Assembly: GCF_009930815.1 (NCBI RefSeq)
Contig: NZ_CP022222.1
Location: 2,088,501 to 2,152,500, forward strand
DNA: 64,000 nt
Source of the DNA: Bradyrhizobium sp. CCBAU 051011
GTDB taxonomy: Bacteria; Pseudomonadota; Alphaproteobacteria; Rhizobiales; Xanthobacteraceae
Reading direction: 5' to 3'
How positions within the stretch are numbered: position 1 is the stretch's first letter; each line of letters begins with the position of its first letter. Below, piece by piece: positions 1-8,911 of this stretch. The translations under genes and the position numbers were made by a program. The notes under the pieces are model-generated. The model saw only the letters and a list, made by a program, of their open reading frames with translations, ran no database searches and was not told the DNA's origin.

Positions 1-111
1 TCAGCGGCTTTCGCCGCCTGCGGCAGTTTGCGGCGTCAAGCGCCGTCGCCCTGTGATACAGTGACCGCTCGGCACCGCACTTAAGCGGATGGCACTCCGA
101 AGCACCCGGCA
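1..111. other. Window edge, non-coding
   Basis: No reading frame here has a recognisable product. It is presumably the upstream region of the TPR gene. I see no clear promoter, tRNA or hairpin terminator. Confidence 0.4.
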
Positions 112-132
112 ATGCAGAAACGGAGAAGCGAT

Positions 133-1806
133 ATGGAGATGAAGGGGGACGAAACCTATTTCGATCTCGGGCCGTACAGCCGCAAAATCACCACCTCATC
201 GCCTGACGCCCAGCTTTGGTTCGACCGGGGCCTCAACTGGCTGTTCGGGTTCAACCACGCCGAAGCGATCAAGTGCTTCCAGAAGACGCTGGAGCACGAC
301 GCCGAATGCGCCATGGCGCACTGGGGCATCAGCTATGCCTCGGGTCCGAACTACAACCTGCCCTGGGTTCGCTACGATCCGCTCGGACGGCAGATGGCGC
401 TATCGGCATCTTATGAAGCCATGCAGGCCGCCCTTGCGCATGCCGGCAAGGCGAGCCCGGTCGAGCAAGCGATGATCCAGGCCCTCCGCGCGCGCTATCC
501 GCAACGCGAGGCGATCGAGGATATGGCGCCTTGGGACAAGGCCTACACCAGGGAAATGCGCAAGATCTTCGATGCTTATCCCGACGATCTCGACGTCCGG
601 GCGGTCTTTGCCGAGTCGCTCATGAACGAGACGCCGTGGCAGATGTGGGACCTGCCCTCCGGCAAACCGGCGGGAGCGGGCACCGAGGAATGCAGGGCGG
701 TGCTGGAATTCGCTCTCGAGCGGGTCCCCGCTGCATGGGATCACCCGGGCCTATTGCATCTCTACGTCCACCTGATGGAGATGTCGCCGTTTCCGCAAGC
801 CGCACTGCGCGCCGGCGACCGCTTGCGCGAGATCGTCCCGGATTCCGGCCATCTCATCCACATGGCGACACATCTCGACGTGCTGTGCGGACACTACAAG
901 GACGTCCTTGTCTATAATCAGAAGGCGCTGGCGACCGACCGCAGGTTCCTCGCCTACTCGGCGGATCCGGGCGTCTACCTCGTCTACGTCATTCACAACT
1001 TCCACTTTGCGATCTACGGCGCCATGTTCCTCGGCCAGTACACGCCCGCCATCGCGGCGGCCGAGGAACTGATCGCCACGATTCCCGAGGCGGTGTTGCG
1101 GATCGAATCGCCGCCGATGGCGGATTTCCTCGAAGGCTATCTGACGATGAAGCAGCACGTGCTGGTGCGCTTCGGCAAATGGCGCGAGATCATCGCACAA
1201 GAACTCCCGGCGGATCGCGACCTCTACTGCTCGAATGTTGCGATGATGCACTACGCCAGGGCGGTCGCTCATTCGGCGCTCGGCAATGTCGCCGAAGCCG
1301 AGACGGAGAAGGCCTTGTTCATGGCGGCGAAGACCCGCGTGCCCGAGAGCCGCCGCGTCCACAACAACAAGATCGTCGATCTCCTGGGCGTGGCCGAAGC
1401 GATGCTGGACGGCGAGCTGGAGTATCGGAAGAGCAACCATGACACGGCCTTCGCGCACCTGCGCAGGTCGGTCGAACTCAGCGACGGACTGCCCTATGAC
1501 GAGCCGTGGGGATGGATGCAGCCGACCCGACATGCCCTAGGGGCACTTCTCCTCGAGCAAGGACGGATCGAGGAAGCCGAGGCGGTATATCGCTCCGACC
1601 TCGGGCTTGACGGCAAGCTGAGCCGCGCCTGCCAGCATCCCGACAATTTGTGGTCACTGCACGGCCTGCACGAATGCCTGGTCCGTCGCGGCGAAAAGGC
1701 CGAGTCGGCGCTGATCAGGCAGCGGCTCGACCTGGCGCAGGCGCGCGCGGAGATTCCGATCAAGGCGTCCTGCTTCTGTCGTCGCATGGACATGGCGGCC
1801 GCGTAA
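133..1806 (+). CDS. Tetratricopeptide repeat protein, about 557 aa
   Basis: Soluble helical-repeat protein with no signal peptide or membrane segment. An N-terminal TPR-like unit (AEAIKCFQKTLEHD) lies near residue 45, and further degenerate repeats occur near the C-terminus (ALGALLLEQGRIEEAEAVYR). TPRs are protein-interaction scaffolds and no enzymatic motif is visible. An ATG at 112 is in frame, but ATG 133 has GGAG seven bases upstream, so 133 is preferred. The protein ends with a Cys pair (CFC). Family members of 500-570 aa are common in rhizobia and uncharacterised. It stands alone, so its neighbours give no functional clue. Confidence 0.8.
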   Translation: MEMKGDETYFDLGPYSRKITTSSPDAQLWFDRGLNWLFGFNHAEAIKCFQKTLEHDAECAMAHWGISYASGPNYNLPWVRYDPLGRQMALSASYEAMQAALAHAGKASPVEQAMIQALRARYPQREAIEDMAPWDKAYTREMRKIFDAYPDDLDVRAVFAESLMNETPWQMWDLPSGKPAGAGTEECRAVLEFALERVPAAWDHPGLLHLYVHLMEMSPFPQAALRAGDRLREIVPDSGHLIHMATHLDVLCGHYKDVLVYNQKALATDRRFLAYSADPGVYLVYVIHNFHFAIYGAMFLGQYTPAIAAAEELIATIPEAVLRIESPPMADFLEGYLTMKQHVLVRFGKWREIIAQELPADRDLYCSNVAMMHYARAVAHSALGNVAEAETEKALFMAAKTRVPESRRVHNNKIVDLLGVAEAMLDGELEYRKSNHDTAFAHLRRSVELSDGLPYDEPWGWMQPTRHALGALLLEQGRIEEAEAVYRSDLGLDGKLSRACQHPDNLWSLHGLHECLVRRGEKAESALIRQRLDLAQARAEIPIKASCFCRRMDMAAA

Positions 1807-1905
1807 TCGTTCGCGGCGCCGCAAGGGGCACGCAGCGAAGGCTCGGCGGTTGTTGCCGGCGGCATCCTATGACAACATCCAGGCTTCGGTTTTTATGACT
1901 TCTGG

Positions 1906-2940
1906 ATGCCTATGCCACGGCGGAAATATACTTGGGAAAAACTGTCGGATGAGCAGCTGCTCAAGCAACGCCTCAGCAGTCTGAGGGTGACGGTCGAAGA
2001 CACCTGGCTCGAAGATTGTCTCAGCGCTCTCTATGAAGAGCTCGGAGCGCGGGACATACGGCTGCGGCCGCATGCATGGGTATCGAGCGAATGGTTTAGC
2101 CCGGCAGATGTGCCCGGTATTGCCATTCCATTCTATCTCGCCCATCCCCGCCTGATGAAGATCGAGAAGAAAATGATGCTCGACGTCGAGGGCGGCACCT
2201 GGTCCGAGTGCATGGCCATTCTCCGCCACGAGGCAGGCCACGCCATACAGCACGCCTACCAGCTGCAACGCCGCCGGCGCTGGCAGCAGCTGTTCGGACC
2301 GTCCTCGAAACACTACCCGCGTTACTACCGGCCCAATCCAGCTAGCCGGAGTTATGTCCAGCATCTTCGGCTCTGGTACGCGCAGAGCCATCCGGACGAA
2401 GATTTTGCCGAAACCTTCGCGGTGTGGCTGCGGCCGCGGTCGAACTGGCGGACGCGATATGCCGGTTGGCCAGCACTGAAGAAACTCGAATATGTCGACG
2501 AACTGATGGACGAAATCGCCGGGAAGCGACCGCTAATCACGACGCGGGAGCGTGTCGATCCGCTCCGTGAGCTCGATCAGACACTTGGCGACCACTATCA
2601 AAAAAAGCAGGCATTCTACGCCTTCAAGGCGCCGAAGACTTACGACCGTGACCTCTCCCGGCTCTTTTCCGCCGATCCACGGCATCGCCGGGAGCAACCG
2701 GCTTCGCTCTTCATCAGGCGGCACCGGGCTCAAATCAGGCAGATGGTTGCGCGATGGACGGGCGAGAACCAACTTACGCTTGATGCTGTGCTTGACGACA
2801 TGATCGCCCGCTGCCGCGAGCTCGATCTGCGTGCCGTCGGCTCCAGACAGAAGCTGGTGATCAATTTCACCATACTGTTGACCGCCAAAACCATGCACGC
2901 GCTGTTCGGCCCATCGCGGCGCAAATGGATCGCTCTATGA
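1906..2940 (+). CDS. Putative zinc metallopeptidase (HEAGH type)
   Basis: 344 aa, cytoplasmic by sequence. The zincin motif HEAGHAIQHAY lies near residue 108, giving two His ligands and the general-base Glu. A downstream DEDFAETFAVWL segment supplies a plausible third acidic ligand, as in the putative zinc-binding metallo-peptidase (Peptidase_Mx-like) families. The C-terminal 140 residues are basic and resemble no domain I know. The stop codon overlaps the next gene's start as ATGA at 2937-2940, so translation is probably coupled to the ATP-grasp enzyme. Fold and metal binding are inferred from motifs; substrate and pathway are unknown. ATG 1912 is an alternative start. Confidence 0.75.
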   Translation: MPMPRRKYTWEKLSDEQLLKQRLSSLRVTVEDTWLEDCLSALYEELGARDIRLRPHAWVSSEWFSPADVPGIAIPFYLAHPRLMKIEKKMMLDVEGGTWSECMAILRHEAGHAIQHAYQLQRRRRWQQLFGPSSKHYPRYYRPNPASRSYVQHLRLWYAQSHPDEDFAETFAVWLRPRSNWRTRYAGWPALKKLEYVDELMDEIAGKRPLITTRERVDPLRELDQTLGDHYQKKQAFYAFKAPKTYDRDLSRLFSADPRHRREQPASLFIRRHRAQIRQMVARWTGENQLTLDAVLDDMIARCRELDLRAVGSRQKLVINFTILLTAKTMHALFGPSRRKWIAL

Positions 2941-3971
2941 GACGCCTGCGCATTCTAGTGTTGATGCATCCGGACTTCATGCCCCCGGACTCTACCGACG
3001 GATACACCGCGCGGCAAATCAATGAATGGAAAACAGAATTCGACGTCGTAAGCACCTTGCGTGCGGCTGGCCATGAAGTTCACCCACTCGGCGTGCAGGA
3101 GGAAATCAAGCCGGTGCGCGACGAGATCGAAGATTTCAAGCCGCATGTGGTGTTCAACTTGCTCGAGCAGTTTCACCATGAGCCGGTGTATGACCAGCAC
3201 ATTCCAAGCTATCTCGAGCTGATGAAGATCCCATATACCGGGTGCAATCCGCGTGGCCTGATCCTGGCGCGCGGCAAGGATCTGTCCAAGACGTTGGTGC
3301 ACCATCGCCGGATCGCGGTGCCGGCCTTCGCCGTGTTTCCGATGCGCCGCAAGGTCAACCGGCCAGCACGTCTTGCGCTGCCGCTGATCGTCAAGAGCTT
3401 GAACGAGGATGGATCGTTCGGTATCTCGCAAGCGTCCATCGTTGATACGGACGAGAAGCTCGCAGAGCGCGTCGCCTTCATTCACGAGCGGGTCGGAACT
3501 GCCGCCATCGCCGAGCAATATATCGAGGGACGTGAGCTCTACGTAGGCGTACTCGGCAATACCAGGCTGCGCGTCCTGCCGGTTTGGGAATTGAAATTCG
3601 GCAGCATGGGCGGCCAGGGCGCACGGCACATTGCCACCCAGAAGGTCAAACACGATCCCGATTATCAGGAGCGGGTCGGAATCGAAGATGGGCCGGCCAA
3701 GGATCTTGCGCCGGAAGTACACGCCCGTATTCAGCGAATAGCAAAACGCATCTACCGAACGCTAGGGCTCGATGGATACGCGCGCATCGACTTTCGCCTC
3801 GCTGCCGACGGCACGCCGTATTTCATTGAAGCGAACCCCAATCCCGAAATCGCAAAGAGCCAGGAGTTCGCTACCGCGGCTCTGCATGACCGCCTCGATT
3901 ACCCGGACCTGCTGCATCGCATTCTGGCGCTCGGAATAAGCCGGGCAAAGGCAGGCGTATCCGTGGGCTGA
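2937..3971 (+). CDS. ATP-grasp ligase, D-Ala-D-Ala ligase-like
   Basis: About 344 aa. N-terminal Rossmann-like half, then an ATP-grasp half with the phosphate-contacting region around LPLIVKSLNEDGSFGIS, the acidic metal-binding segment YARIDFR and the terminal EANPNP motif typical of Ddl-type carboxylate-amine ligases. These enzymes activate a carboxylate as acyl phosphate and join it to an amine. The protein is divergent from true Ddl and sits with a metallopeptidase rather than mur/fts genes, so cell-wall D-Ala-D-Ala synthesis is unlikely. An in-frame ATG exists at 2925, but the ATGA overlap at 2937 is the classic coupled start. The substrate is unknown. Confidence 0.8.
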   Translation: MRRLRILVLMHPDFMPPDSTDGYTARQINEWKTEFDVVSTLRAAGHEVHPLGVQEEIKPVRDEIEDFKPHVVFNLLEQFHHEPVYDQHIPSYLELMKIPYTGCNPRGLILARGKDLSKTLVHHRRIAVPAFAVFPMRRKVNRPARLALPLIVKSLNEDGSFGISQASIVDTDEKLAERVAFIHERVGTAAIAEQYIEGRELYVGVLGNTRLRVLPVWELKFGSMGGQGARHIATQKVKHDPDYQERVGIEDGPAKDLAPEVHARIQRIAKRIYRTLGLDGYARIDFRLAADGTPYFIEANPNPEIAKSQEFATAALHDRLDYPDLLHRILALGISRAKAGVSVG

Positions 3972-4050
3972 AAGGCAACATCAAACGGGGCATGCACAGC
4001 GGTGGTGCGCTCCGAAATTCAGGCCGCATCACGTCGTGAAATGAGGCGGA

Positions 4051-4836
4051 CTAAACACCGCTGAACGAATTATACCCCTGGTCTTCCCAGAAGCCGCCCT
4101 TGTAGTCGTTGGTGACTTCCATCGAGATCACGTATTTCGGGCTCTTGAAGCCGAGTTTTGTCGGCACCCTGATCCTCATCGGGAAGCCATAAATGCGCGG
4201 CAAAATCTCGTCGCTGAACTTGAAGCTCATCTGGGTCTGCGCATGCAGCGCGGACGGCATGTCCAGCGGCGAGTTGTAACCGTCCCTGTCGGCGCACTGG
4301 AACCAGACATATTTCGCGCGCGTATCTGCGCCGATCAGTTTCAGGAAATCGCGCAAGGGGACGCCGGTCCAGCTTCCGATCGCGCTCCAGCCTTCGACGC
4401 AGATGTGGCGCGTGACCTGCTTGACCTGCGGCAACTGATAAAGCTCGTCCAGCGTCCAGGACTTCTTGTTTTCAACGAGGCCACGCACCTCGAGCTTCCA
4501 GCTCTTGCCGTCGATTTCAGGCGCGTCGTCGACGTCATAATAGCCATTGAACGGGAACGGCTTTGTGATGGCGCTTTCCGGATATGTCGGCGCCATGGCG
4601 TTCGGATTGAAGATCAACGCCTGCACGCCGTCATTGAACTTGGAAACCTGCTTCAGCATTTCTTCGGCCGAGAAACTGTCGGTCACGTCGCAGCCGGTGA
4701 GCAGCGTCAGCGCACCAAGGCTGGCGCCGCCGGAGATGAAGCGCCGGCGGGTGAGGTCGGGCATGGTCTTGACGGCGTCTCGGATGAGCAGCGTCTTGTC
4801 GACGCCGGGGATCAGGAGATTGCGCATGCGGCCCAT
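4051..4836 (-). CDS. Tat-exported molybdopterin-dependent oxidoreductase (sulfite oxidase/MsrP-like)
   Basis: About 261 aa. The N-terminus has a twin-arginine motif (LTRRRFISGG), a hydrophobic stretch and a possible lipobox (LLTGC), pointing to folded export with Mo cofactor, perhaps lipid-anchored. The catalytic domain resembles the sulfite-oxidase fold, with the presumptive Mo-ligating Cys in RHICVEGWSAIGSWTG. Ten to sixteen bases separate it from the upstream cytochrome b561 gene, so the pair probably forms a membrane oxidoreductase analogous to MsrPQ. ATG 4842 is possible, but AAGGGAG is only one base from it and seven from ATG 4836. The substrate is unknown. Confidence 0.85.
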   Translation of the reverse strand: MGRMRNLLIPGVDKTLLIRDAVKTMPDLTRRRFISGGASLGALTLLTGCDVTDSFSAEEMLKQVSKFNDGVQALIFNPNAMAPTYPESAITKPFPFNGYYDVDDAPEIDGKSWKLEVRGLVENKKSWTLDELYQLPQVKQVTRHICVEGWSAIGSWTGVPLRDFLKLIGADTRAKYVWFQCADRDGYNSPLDMPSALHAQTQMSFKFSDEILPRIYGFPMRIRVPTKLGFKSPKYVISMEVTNDYKGGFWEDQGYNSFSGV

Positions 4837-4852
4837 GGTCATACTCCCTTAA

Positions 4853-5482
4853 TTAGCGGCCGATGATCATGGCGCGCAGGCTCCTCGGCACCAGAAGAGC
4901 GAGCACGACATGGATCACCATGAAGGCGACAATGCCGGCCATGCAGAAGAAGTGGACGTAGCGGGCGGCCTCGTAGCCGCCGAACAGCGCCGTCAGATAC
5001 TGAAACTGGACCGGTTTCCAGATCGCCAGACCCGACAGGACAATGAGGATGCCGACGATGATGACGCCGGCATAGAGCAGCTTCTGCACCTGATTGTATC
5101 TGGTGAGATCCGCATGCGACAGCTTGCCGGTCAGCGCCGCCTTGGTGTCCGAGATCACGCCCTCCGGCGTGATCGGCAGCAGCTTCTTGCGGAAGCGGCC
5201 GGTGGCAAGGCCCACAATCAGATAGATCAGGCCGTTGACCATCAGTAGCCACATCGCGGCGAAATGCCAGAGCAGCGCACCGGCGAGCCAGCCGCCCAGC
5301 GTGATGCTCGAGGAGAATGTGAAACCGAACAGCGGCGAGGCATTATAGATCTGCCATCCCGACATGATCATCAGGACCATCGCGAAGGCGTTGGTCCAGT
5401 GCAGCGCCCGCACCCAGGCCGGCTGGATGATCTTTGCCTTGGCTGGCGCGGCATGTTCGTTGCTGGCTGTTACGGCCGACAT
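4853..5482 (-). CDS. Cytochrome b561-family membrane subunit
   Basis: 209 aa with about four hydrophobic helices. Histidines placed as heme b ligands lie in RALHWTNAF, LLWHFAAMW and the last helices (YVHFFCMAG, FMVIHVVLAL). Such proteins move electrons between the quinone pool and periplasmic partners. It is cotranscribed with the downstream Mo oxidoreductase and probably acts as its electron donor or acceptor. The N-terminal 20 residues are hydrophilic and Ala-rich. I infer an operon from the short gap; no promoter was identified. Confidence 0.85.
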   Translation of the reverse strand: MSAVTASNEHAAPAKAKIIQPAWVRALHWTNAFAMVLMIMSGWQIYNASPLFGFTFSSSITLGGWLAGALLWHFAAMWLLMVNGLIYLIVGLATGRFRKKLLPITPEGVISDTKAALTGKLSHADLTRYNQVQKLLYAGVIIVGILIVLSGLAIWKPVQFQYLTALFGGYEAARYVHFFCMAGIVAFMVIHVVLALLVPRSLRAMIIGR

Positions 5483-5592
5483 GGCTTTTCCCCGCTTGAA
5501 AATCGTTATCGTTTATACGCCGGGAACCGGCTTTTCGTTACTGCCATGGCGCGAGCAGATCGACGCATGGCGGCTATCGCCTTCACAAAAAA

Positions 5593-5616
5593 GCGAGCCG
5601 GGTTGCCCCGGCTCGC
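5593..5616 (-). terminator. Rho-independent terminator of the fasciclin gene
   Basis: Perfect 10-bp stem (GCGAGCCGGG / CCCGGCTCGC) with a TTGC loop. On the minus strand it is followed directly by TTTTTT (5587-5592). It lies about 50 bases beyond the fasciclin stop codon and separates that gene from the cytochrome b561 operon. Confidence 0.85.
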
Positions 5617-5664
5617 CCAATCCACGCGCCCCTGTTGGGACCAGTCAGGTGCGCGCGGGGAGTT

Positions 5665-6219
5665 TTAGGACGCCGGCATCAGCACGGTATCGACCACATG
5701 GATCACGCCGTTCGACTGGTTGACGTTGGTGATCGTGACCGTCGAGGTTCCGCCCTTGGCGTCGACGATCCAGGTCTTGCCGTCGGCCTTCTTGACCGTC
5801 AGCTCCTCGCCTTCGGCAGTCTTGAGCTTCTTGCCATCGGTCAGGTCGGACGCGGCGAGCTTGCCGGGCACGACATGGTAGGTGAGGATCTTGGTCAGGG
5901 TCGCCTTGTTCTCAGGCTTCACCAGCGTCTCTACCGTGCCGGCCGGCAGCTTGCCGAAGGCGGTGTTGGTCGGCGCGAACACCGTAAACGGGCCCTTGCC
6001 TTCCAGCGTCTCGACCAGGCCGGCGGCCTTCACCGCGGCAACCAGCGTGGTGTGGTCCTTCGAGTTGACGGCGTTCTGGATGATGTTCTTGGACGGGAAC
6101 ATCGCCGCGCCGCCGACCATCACGGTCTTTTCTTCCGCGCTTGCGGGCGCGGTGACGGTGGCGGTGAAAGCCAGTGCGCTGAACACGGCGGCCGACAGCA
6201 GTGCAATACGTTTGGACAT
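5665..6219 (-). CDS. Secreted fasciclin (FAS1) domain protein
   Basis: 184 aa. A signal peptide (about residues 1-25, ending TAPASAEE) precedes one FAS1 domain. The domain is recognisable by FTVFAPTNTAFGKLP in the middle, LTYHVVPG-type residues (LTKILTYHVVPGKL) and the terminal NGVIHVVDTVLMP box. FAS1 proteins are extracytoplasmic adhesion or structural modules with no known catalysis. A longer in-frame ORF reaches 6486, but only the ATG at 6219 places the signal peptide at the N-terminus. The neighbouring Mo oxidoreductase/cytochrome pair lies downstream beyond a strong terminator, so it is probably a separate transcription unit. Confidence 0.9.
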   Translation of the reverse strand: MSKRIALLSAAVFSALAFTATVTAPASAEEKTVMVGGAAMFPSKNIIQNAVNSKDHTTLVAAVKAAGLVETLEGKGPFTVFAPTNTAFGKLPAGTVETLVKPENKATLTKILTYHVVPGKLAASDLTDGKKLKTAEGEELTVKKADGKTWIVDAKGGTSTVTITNVNQSNGVIHVVDTVLMPAS

Positions 6220-6411
6220 GGAATCTTCTCCCGAGGATTGCGATGGCCGGCGGGGCATCCGCCGGTGATGAAAACAACGACGCTGGTCGATGGACCGGTT
6301 GTGTTCGTCGTCGTTGAGCCGAGCTACGGGAGGTTTTTGGCCCGGTTTCGGGGAATAAATTATCGTGATGGCTGAAACTTTTGGGGGCGCGGATCGTGGC
6401 CGAGCACCAGA

Positions 6412-6496
6412 AGCCGGATGGAGCGAAACGCAATCCGGGAGAACTCGGTCCGCTCGTGAGACCGTCCCGGTTACGCTGCGCTCCACCCGGGCTACG
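6412..6496. repeat. Intergenic palindromic repeat, family A (CCGGATGGAGCG type)
   Basis: An inverted pair of GGATGGAGCGAAACGCAATCC-like and GGTTACGCTGCGCTCCACCC-like arms, ending in GGGCTACG. Related copies occur at 9407-9494, 14508-14597 and 61834-61907. It lies between the fasciclin gene's upstream region and the end of an SDR gene. This copy is more diverged than those at 9.4 and 14.5 kb. Confidence 0.8.
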
Positions 6497-6503
6497 GAGG
6501 AGA

Positions 6504-7265
6504 CTAATCCCTGTTCGCTGGCGTCTGGATGAACCCGCGATTATGCGTCGGGCTGATCAGGATCTCGTTGACGCACACGCGAGCCGGCAGGCTGGCGACA
6601 AAGGCGATGGTGCGGCCGCAATCTTCCGGTTGCAGCATTTTCGCCTGCTCTTCCTCCGACGGCACCACCGGGCGCAGCTTCAGGATCGGGGTTGCGACCT
6701 CGCCGGGCGACAGGCAGCAGGCGCGCAGGCCGTTGACGCATTCGTCCATGTTGAAGGAATGGGTCAGCGCCAGCACCGCGTGCTTGGTCGTGGTGTAGGC
6801 CGGGCCCGGCATTTTCGAGACGTGGCGGCCGGCCCAGGACGCGACGTTGATGATGCAGCCGTCCTTTTGTTTCCTCATTGCCGGCAGCACCGCGCGCATG
6901 CAGTAGAGCACGCCGTTGAGGTTGATCTCGACGACCTTGTCCCAGCCCTCCAGCTCCATGTCGGCCCAGCTTCGCTTCGGCACATTGAGGCCGGCGCTGT
7001 TGACCAGCAGGTCGATCCGGCCGTGTTTGGCCAGGATCTGGTCCGCGGCCTTGTTCACATCGGCCTTATTGCTGACATCGAGCTGGATCGCCTCGGCCTT
7101 GCCGCCCTTTTTGGTGATGTTGGCGACGACGCGTTCGAGTTCTTCCTTGCGCCGTCCCGAAACCACCACGGTCCAGCCGTCGGCCGCCAGAAATTCCGCC
7201 CCAGACTCGCCGATTCCGCTGCCACCGCCGGTTACCCAAGCCACCCGTTTCCCGTTATTTGTCAT
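6504..7265 (-). CDS. Short-chain dehydrogenase/reductase
   Basis: 253 aa classical SDR. NAD(P) motif TGGGSGIG near residue 11, NSAG-type structural motif (LVNSAGLN) and active site Ser/Tyr/Lys visible as VASWAG and the YTTTK pentapeptide. The start is the ATG at 7265 (MTNNGKR); the in-frame extension to 7544 overlaps the divergent promoter region and the next gene. It is divergent from malonyl-CoA synthetase with about 90 bases between starts, so regulation may be shared. The substrate is unknown; a role in acyl or hydroxyacid metabolism is only a contextual guess. Confidence 0.9.
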   Translation of the reverse strand: MTNNGKRVAWVTGGGSGIGESGAEFLAADGWTVVVSGRRKEELERVVANITKKGGKAEAIQLDVSNKADVNKAADQILAKHGRIDLLVNSAGLNVPKRSWADMELEGWDKVVEINLNGVLYCMRAVLPAMRKQKDGCIINVASWAGRHVSKMPGPAYTTTKHAVLALTHSFNMDECVNGLRACCLSPGEVATPILKLRPVVPSEEEQAKMLQPEDCGRTIAFVASLPARVCVNEILISPTHNRGFIQTPANRD

Positions 7266-7355
7266 GCAAACTGTCTCCGTTGCTTTTAGAAGGGCGTTCT
7301 TGCTAATCCAGCCGGCGAAATTCCGCCCGGGCCAGCGCCCTTCAGGGAATGTTGC

Positions 7356-8885
7356 ATGAACACGACCGCCAACGCCAACCTGTTTTCCCGCCTGTTCGAT
7401 ACGCTCGACGATCCGAACCGGCTCGCGATCGAAATGCTCGACGGCACGCGCATCAGCTATGGCGAGCTGATCGCCCGCGCCGGTCAGATGGCGAATGTGC
7501 TGGTCTCGCGCGGCGTCAAGCCCGGTGACCGCGTCGCGGCGCAAACCGAAAAATCGGTGCCGGCGCTGATCCTCTACCTCGCGACGGTTCGCGCGGGCGC
7601 GGTCTATCTGCCGCTCAACACCGCCTATACGCTCAACGAGCTCGACTACTTCATCTCCGACGCCGAGCCGTCGCTGGTCGTCTGCGATCCCTCGAAGGCG
7701 GAAGGCATCGGTACGATCGCCGCCAAGGTGAAGGCCAAGGTCGAGACGCTCGGCGCCGACGGCAAGGGATCGCTGACGGATGCCGCGGCCAAGGCGGGGG
7801 CCGCGTTCGCGACCGTCGCCCGCGCCAATGACGACCTCGCCGCGATTCTCTACACGTCAGGCACCACCGGCCGCTCCAAGGGCGCGATGCTGACGCACGA
7901 CAATCTCGCGTCAAACTCCTACAGCCTGGTCGACTACTGGCGCTTCACCGACAAGGACGTGCTGATCCACGCGCTGCCGATCTATCACACCCACGGCCTG
8001 TTCGTGGCGAGCAACGTCACTTTGTTCGCACGCGCCTCGATGATCTTCCTGCCAAAGCTCGACCCTGAAACGATGATCAAGCTGATGGCGCGCGCGACCG
8101 TCATGATGGGAGTGCCAACGTTCTACACGCGGCTGCTGCAGAGCCCGGCGCTGTCGAAGGAATCGACCAAGCACATGCGGCTGTTCATTTCGGGCTCCGC
8201 GCCGCTGCTCGCCGACACCCACCGCGAATGGTCCGCGCGCACCGGCCACGCCGTACTGGAACGCTACGGCATGACCGAAACCAACATGAACACGTCCAAC
8301 CCCTATGACGGCGAGCGCGTGCCCGGCGCGGTCGGCCTTCCCCTGCCCGGCGTCTCCGTGCGCGTCACCGACCCCGAGACCGGCAAGGAGCTTGCGCGCG
8401 ACGAGATCGGCATGATCGAGGTCAAGGGCCCCAACGTGTTCAAGGGCTATTGGCGGATGCCGGAAAAGACAAAATCCGAATTCCGCGACGACGGCTTCTT
8501 CATCACCGGCGATCTCGGCAAGATCGACGCCAAGGGCTATGTGCACATCCTCGGCCGCGGCAAGGACCTGGTGATATCAGGCGGCTTCAACGTCTACCCG
8601 AAAGAGATCGAGAGCGAGATCGACGCCATGCCGGGTGTGATCGAGTCCGCCGTGATCGGCGTGCCGCATGCCGATTTCGGCGAAGGCGTCACTGCGGTCG
8701 TGGTCTGCAACAAGAACGCAGGCGTCACCGAGGCCGGCGTGTTGAAGGCGCTCGATGGACGGCTGGCCAAATTCAAGATGCCGAAGCGCGTCTTCGTCGT
8801 CGACGAGCTGCCGCGCAACGCCATGGGCAAAGTGCAGAAGAATATTTTGCGGGATACCTATAAGGATATCTATGCGAAAGCGTAG
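7356..8885 (+). CDS. matB: Malonyl-CoA synthetase (acyl-CoA synthetase family)
   Basis: 509 aa ANL-superfamily adenylating enzyme, which converts malonate, CoA and ATP to malonyl-CoA. Visible motifs: phosphate-binding loop YTSGTTGRSKGAM (about residue 167), ERYGMTETNMNT, hinge region GRGKDLVISGGFNVYP and the catalytic Lys in NAMGKVQKN near residue 492. The MatB assignment rests on overall length and the characteristic ERYGMTETNMN/GRGKDL pattern of rhizobial and Rhodopseudomonas enzymes. In R. palustris MatB the corresponding C-terminal Lys is acetylated by Pat. No matA or matC lies beside it, so malonate may come from elsewhere. Confidence 0.85.
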   Translation: MNTTANANLFSRLFDTLDDPNRLAIEMLDGTRISYGELIARAGQMANVLVSRGVKPGDRVAAQTEKSVPALILYLATVRAGAVYLPLNTAYTLNELDYFISDAEPSLVVCDPSKAEGIGTIAAKVKAKVETLGADGKGSLTDAAAKAGAAFATVARANDDLAAILYTSGTTGRSKGAMLTHDNLASNSYSLVDYWRFTDKDVLIHALPIYHTHGLFVASNVTLFARASMIFLPKLDPETMIKLMARATVMMGVPTFYTRLLQSPALSKESTKHMRLFISGSAPLLADTHREWSARTGHAVLERYGMTETNMNTSNPYDGERVPGAVGLPLPGVSVRVTDPETGKELARDEIGMIEVKGPNVFKGYWRMPEKTKSEFRDDGFFITGDLGKIDAKGYVHILGRGKDLVISGGFNVYPKEIESEIDAMPGVIESAVIGVPHADFGEGVTAVVVCNKNAGVTEAGVLKALDGRLAKFKMPKRVFVVDELPRNAMGKVQKNILRDTYKDIYAKA

Positions 8886-8911
8886 GAGCCAATCGCTCCG
8901 GGGAGCAAATC

